A stretch of 64,000 nucleotides of DNA. Origin: Pelagovum sp. HNIBRBA483. GTDB lineage: Bacteria; Pseudomonadota; Alphaproteobacteria; Rhodobacterales; Rhodobacteraceae. A program made the position numbers and the translations under genes. Shown piece after piece: positions 61,468 to 64,000 of the stretch. The stretch covers positions 1,488,001-1,552,000 of the forward strand of contig NZ_CP162412.1 of the NCBI RefSeq assembly GCF_040931995.1. Reading direction: 5' to 3'. The notes beneath the pieces were generated by a model. It saw only the letters and a program-made list of their open reading frames with translations. It did no database searches and had not been told where the DNA came from. Position 1 is the first letter of the stretch. Each line of letters starts with the position of its first letter.

Positions 61468-61929
61468 GTGTCAGGAGAGAGCCTTTTGGGGATAGATATT
61501 CTTAATTTCCTCATTCCCGCTTTGATTGGCGGTAGTGTTAGCCTGCTGGGCACATACCTCGCTAATGTCAGGGTTGCGCGTGGATTTAACGAAGCACTGA
61601 CCGATCTGGCGCGCCATATTGAGGCCTCGCTGAAGAGCCTTGACGAGGTTCACCCCGATCAACCGAAATACTTCATAGCCGCGCGTGTTCGGTATTGCCG
61701 TTTTTTGGAGGACGTTCAGGACATTCGGTCAGGCTGGTGGGTGAGGGGTGGGCTGCGCCGGTCGCATCGGAAGTTGCTCCTCGCGATCCGGAACAGCGAC
61801 ATCTTCATTGAGGAAGCCGCATCCCGATTGGACGGGATGAACGATGAGGAAATTCTCCAGTGTTTGAAGGAAGTGAAGGTTAATCTGGATTTCCTGAAGA
61901 AGGCCGTGCAGGAATTCAGACAAGAGTGA
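61468..61929 (+). CDS. Small membrane-anchored protein of unknown function
   Basis: 153 residues from a GTG at 61468 with GGAGG 4 bases upstream; a TTG at 61486 with GGAGAG 7 bases before is an alternative start. One N-terminal hydrophobic segment (ILNFLIPALIGGSVSLLGTYL) is followed by a charged helical cytoplasmic region rich in Arg/Glu (HIEASLKSLDEVHPDQ, LQCLKEVKVNLDFLKKAVQE). More A/T-rich than the secretion genes. The family is not recognised. Confidence 0.62.
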   Translation: MSGESLLGIDILNFLIPALIGGSVSLLGTYLANVRVARGFNEALTDLARHIEASLKSLDEVHPDQPKYFIAARVRYCRFLEDVQDIRSGWWVRGGLRRSHRKLLLAIRNSDIFIEEAASRLDGMNDEEILQCLKEVKVNLDFLKKAVQEFRQE

Positions 61930-62234
61930 TGAATTCTGAATAAGTTCTCATTGCATCGCGTTGTCTTGAGCAACGTTTTCAGACAAATGTTGGAAGCGAA
62001 TATTGCGCGCTAGAGTGCTCGCGCCTGCTCGGCGGGCCATTTTGGCAGCCGTTCCTGATGTGAACCACAGCATTCATGCAGATGAAAAGTGGCGGAGAGA
62101 CAGTCCGCCATTAATTCTTCTGGAGGAGTCTCAAGTGATCGATAGCACGGCTATTTTTACCATGATAAATGGTTTTTCGGCTCCAATTTCTTCTTGTAAT
62201 GTGCTATACGTTCCATAAATGTTTGGGGGGCCAA
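61930..62234. other. Gene-free stretch upstream of the integrase
   Basis: 305 bases without a supported gene. It contains a hairpin at 62091-62109 (GGCGGA and TCCGCC, 7-base loop). No tRNA gene or recognisable tRNA 3' end was found, so the attachment site was not located. Confidence 0.5.
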
Positions 62235-62248
62235 ATGGGGGGCCATAT
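62225..62248 (+). repeat. Tandem 12-base repeat carrying two in-frame starts of the integrase
   Basis: GGGGGGCCAAAT and GGGGGGCCATAT stand head to tail with one mismatch. Each ends in the first two bases of an ATG (62235 and 62247), in the same frame. Either could start the integrase. Confidence 0.65.
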
Positions 62249-63413
62249 GGGGCTAAGTGCGAAATTCGTAGAGAGCGTAAGCGAAGCCGGCAAATACTAT
62301 GACCTTCATGGTTTATTTCTCCATGTGCGACCCAGCGGAGCAAAGAAATGGCTTCAGCGTTACACATTCAAGGGACGCAGAAGAGAGATTGGGTTAGGTA
62401 GTGCAAAGATTGTTTCGGTTTCCAGCGCTCGTAAGAAAGCTCTCCAGAACTTATTGCTGATCCATGACGGCATTGACCCAATTGAGGCTAAGAAACAGGA
62501 CGCTGCAATCCCAATATTCGAGGTCGTCGCTCGCAAAGTCCATGAGGAAAATCGCCCCACTTGGCGGAACGCAAAACATGCTGCGCAGTTCATTAAGACA
62601 CTTGAGGTATATGCGTTTCCAATAATCGGAAGTAAGCCAGTGAACGAGGTAAATTCTAGCCACATTCTTCAAATACTCTCGCCTATATGGGTGACAAAGG
62701 CGGAAACAGCCAAGCGCGTCAGGCAAAGACTCTCAACCGTTTTCAAGTATTGCGTTGCGCAACAATGGCGCCCCGATGATCCCGCTAATATGGCTATAAT
62801 TAAGGCGCTACCGAATGCGAAGAAAAAGGTGCAGCATAGAAAAAGCCTGAGCTACGATGACGTCTCCGCATTCATACAGAAAGTCAGAAAATCTTCGGCA
62901 GCGATCAGCACTAAACTGGCAATAGAGTTCCTAATCCTAACAGCAACGCGCTCAGGTGAGGTCAGAAACGCCCGGTGGTCCGAGATAGAAGGTTCTTTAT
63001 GGACTATTCCATCAGAGCGTATGAAGGCCGGCATTGCACACCGTGTACCTTTGTCTTCCAGGTGTATGAAGATATTGGATGAAGCGAAACGGATAAACCA
63101 AGGTTCGGATTTTGTCTTCGAAGGCACGAAGCAGAATAGGCCGCTTTCCGAGAATACTTTCAACAAGCTGATGAAAGAGCTGGGGGTCGAGGTCCACGCT
63201 CATGGCTTCAGGACATCCTTCCGGACCTGGACGCAGGAGAAAACAAACTACCCCCGCGAGATTGCAGAAACAGCACTAGCCCATTCGATCAAGGATAAGG
63301 CTGAGGCGGCATATGCACGGTCTGATCTACTTGCGAAGAGGGCGGAAATGATGGAGGCGTGGGCACGATTCATCAGGTCAGAAGAGGCTGACGTAATTAA
63401 TTTTCGAGCTTGA
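62235..63413 (+). CDS. Tyrosine-type site-specific integrase
   Basis: 392 residues from ATG 62235 (MGGHMGLSAKFVESV). An N-terminal DUF4102-type arm-binding region (YDLHGLFLHVRPSGAKKWLQRYT) is followed by a SAM-like core-binding domain and the catalytic domain: ILTATRSGEVRNARWSEI (first Arg), HAHGFRTSFRTW (H-x2-R) and LAHSIKDKAEAAYARSDLL (His and Tyr nucleophile). All catalytic residues are present, so it should be active. It marks the entry of an integrated element. The A/T-richer codon use supports transfer. Confidence 0.93.
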   Translation: MGGHMGLSAKFVESVSEAGKYYDLHGLFLHVRPSGAKKWLQRYTFKGRRREIGLGSAKIVSVSSARKKALQNLLLIHDGIDPIEAKKQDAAIPIFEVVARKVHEENRPTWRNAKHAAQFIKTLEVYAFPIIGSKPVNEVNSSHILQILSPIWVTKAETAKRVRQRLSTVFKYCVAQQWRPDDPANMAIIKALPNAKKKVQHRKSLSYDDVSAFIQKVRKSSAAISTKLAIEFLILTATRSGEVRNARWSEIEGSLWTIPSERMKAGIAHRVPLSSRCMKILDEAKRINQGSDFVFEGTKQNRPLSENTFNKLMKELGVEVHAHGFRTSFRTWTQEKTNYPREIAETALAHSIKDKAEAAYARSDLLAKRAEMMEAWARFIRSEEADVINFRA

Positions 63414-63423
63414 GGTGCAAGTT

Positions 63424-63969
63424 ATGAATGACAATTTCAATCTAGCCATAAAGTTTGCGAAACAGGAGCTGCAGGGTTTCTATGACCGAGGTAATAGTTT
63501 CAGCGCGCTCAATCAAAAAGGCCGATCGGAAATACTGGGGGTGTTCTCGGATGATTTTGATTGGCAAGCCAACCTGAGAAACTCAGCTGAAGACTTTCAT
63601 TCATTCGATAGCGTCAAGCGATATTGCGCTCATTTGATTAGGGCTGAGAAAAAGATACCGGACGAACTCAAGCTTTGGATTGCAGATGTGCTAGAAGGAA
63701 TTCGGCCAACGCCTAGTCGTTCGCGAGGCCCGATGGAAACCGGCCTGGAAAACAACATGTTGATCCCTCGCTTGGTTGAAAAGGTTGCTGTACATTTTGG
63801 CCTGATGCGCACACGCAATGATGAATCTCCGCCGCTTAGCGCCTGTGACGCAGTACATCAAGCCATCGTTCAGACCTCCAAGGCGACGGACATCAAGTCC
63901 AGGCAGTATCGCACTATCAAACAGGCTTATTTGGCTGCAAAGCGTCGTGGCGCGTTCATGGACACTTAA
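63424..63969 (+). CDS. Hypothetical protein downstream of the integrase
   Basis: 181 residues from ATG 63424 (MNDNFNLAIKFAKQELQG), with GAGGTG just before. Mostly helical, no signal peptide or membrane helix. Segments KRYCAHLIRAEKKIPDELKL and LWIADVLEGIRP stand out. It follows the integrase by 10 bases and reads as a typical cargo or accessory gene of an integrated element. The family is not recognised. Confidence 0.65.
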   Translation: MNDNFNLAIKFAKQELQGFYDRGNSFSALNQKGRSEILGVFSDDFDWQANLRNSAEDFHSFDSVKRYCAHLIRAEKKIPDELKLWIADVLEGIRPTPSRSRGPMETGLENNMLIPRLVEKVAVHFGLMRTRNDESPPLSACDAVHQAIVQTSKATDIKSRQYRTIKQAYLAAKRRGAFMDT

Positions 63970-64000
63970 ATCGCTATTTACTTGTCCATGAAGTTATAGG

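Noticed and set aside
62091-62109. Hairpin before the integrase as a tRNA fragment or attachment site
   Set aside because: The stem is only 6 bp and no T-arm, anticodon arm or CCA end is present.

Overview
The window looks like chromosomal DNA of a marine-type Rhodobacteraceae (Roseobacter-group alphaproteobacterium). The evidence is family-level: a pyruvate dehydrogenase E1-beta with its own lipoyl domain, a complete Entner-Doudoroff pair (edd-eda), a FbaB-type class I aldolase, Bpt leucyltransferase, DUF2852 and DUF2927-type proteins, a DksA homologue with one cysteine, and a GC-rich, tightly packed gene order. No rRNA, tRNA, CRISPR array or insertion sequence was found.

Layout. 1-9.4 kb: the 3' part of cysK, then pdhABC, a flavodoxin-like protein, an FtsB-like protein, fbaB, pgk and two cyclophilins. 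9.5-20.2 kb: a DUF3179 protein, an EamA exporter, SelO, a nucleoside hydrolase, a Rieske oxygenase, the acetolactate synthase genes behind a transcription attenuator with a Val/Leu leader peptide, bpt, and RDD and DUF2852 membrane proteins. 20.5-26 kb: glnE, then eda-edd. 26-34.2 kb: a lipoprotein, an RlmI-like methyltransferase, a PIN protein, and a long minus-strand operon (MoxR ATPase, DUF2927-type lipoprotein, a 56-residue membrane protein, CoxE-like VWA protein, a membrane protein, DedA, M48 protease). 34.3-36.7 kb: dksA, an FAD monooxygenase and xthA. 37.1-38.6 kb: a two-gene, more A/T-rich accessory cassette whose second product carries a HEPN-like R-x4-H motif. 38.7-49.2 kb: catabolic and housekeeping genes (flavin reductase, aldo/keto reductase, aroQ, HpcH aldolase, adenine deaminase, transaldolase, BKACE enzyme), then an MFS transporter divergent from an ArsR-rhodanese fusion regulator. 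49.5-61.2 kb: a 1515-residue SdrD/Cna-B-type repeat adhesin and two convergent type I secretion ABC/HlyD pairs. 61.4-64 kb: a tyrosine integrase and hypothetical genes, probably the start of an integrated element running out of the window.

How it fits together. Four central-carbon units (pdhA, fbaB, pgk, edd) share a GTTAGCGCTAAC-like palindrome upstream, which points to one LacI-type regulator such as CceR of the alphaproteobacteria acting on glycolysis/gluconeogenesis, pyruvate oxidation and the Entner-Doudoroff route together. The adhesin and the first secretion pair form a substrate-plus-exporter unit. The MoxR/VWA operon is likely a chaperone-like cell-envelope system.

The best candidates for something undescribed are the HEPN-like cassette, the adhesin with twin exporters and a switch-like 5' UTR, and the MoxR/VWA/DUF2927 operon. 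All functional calls come from reading the sequence; no database search was run.
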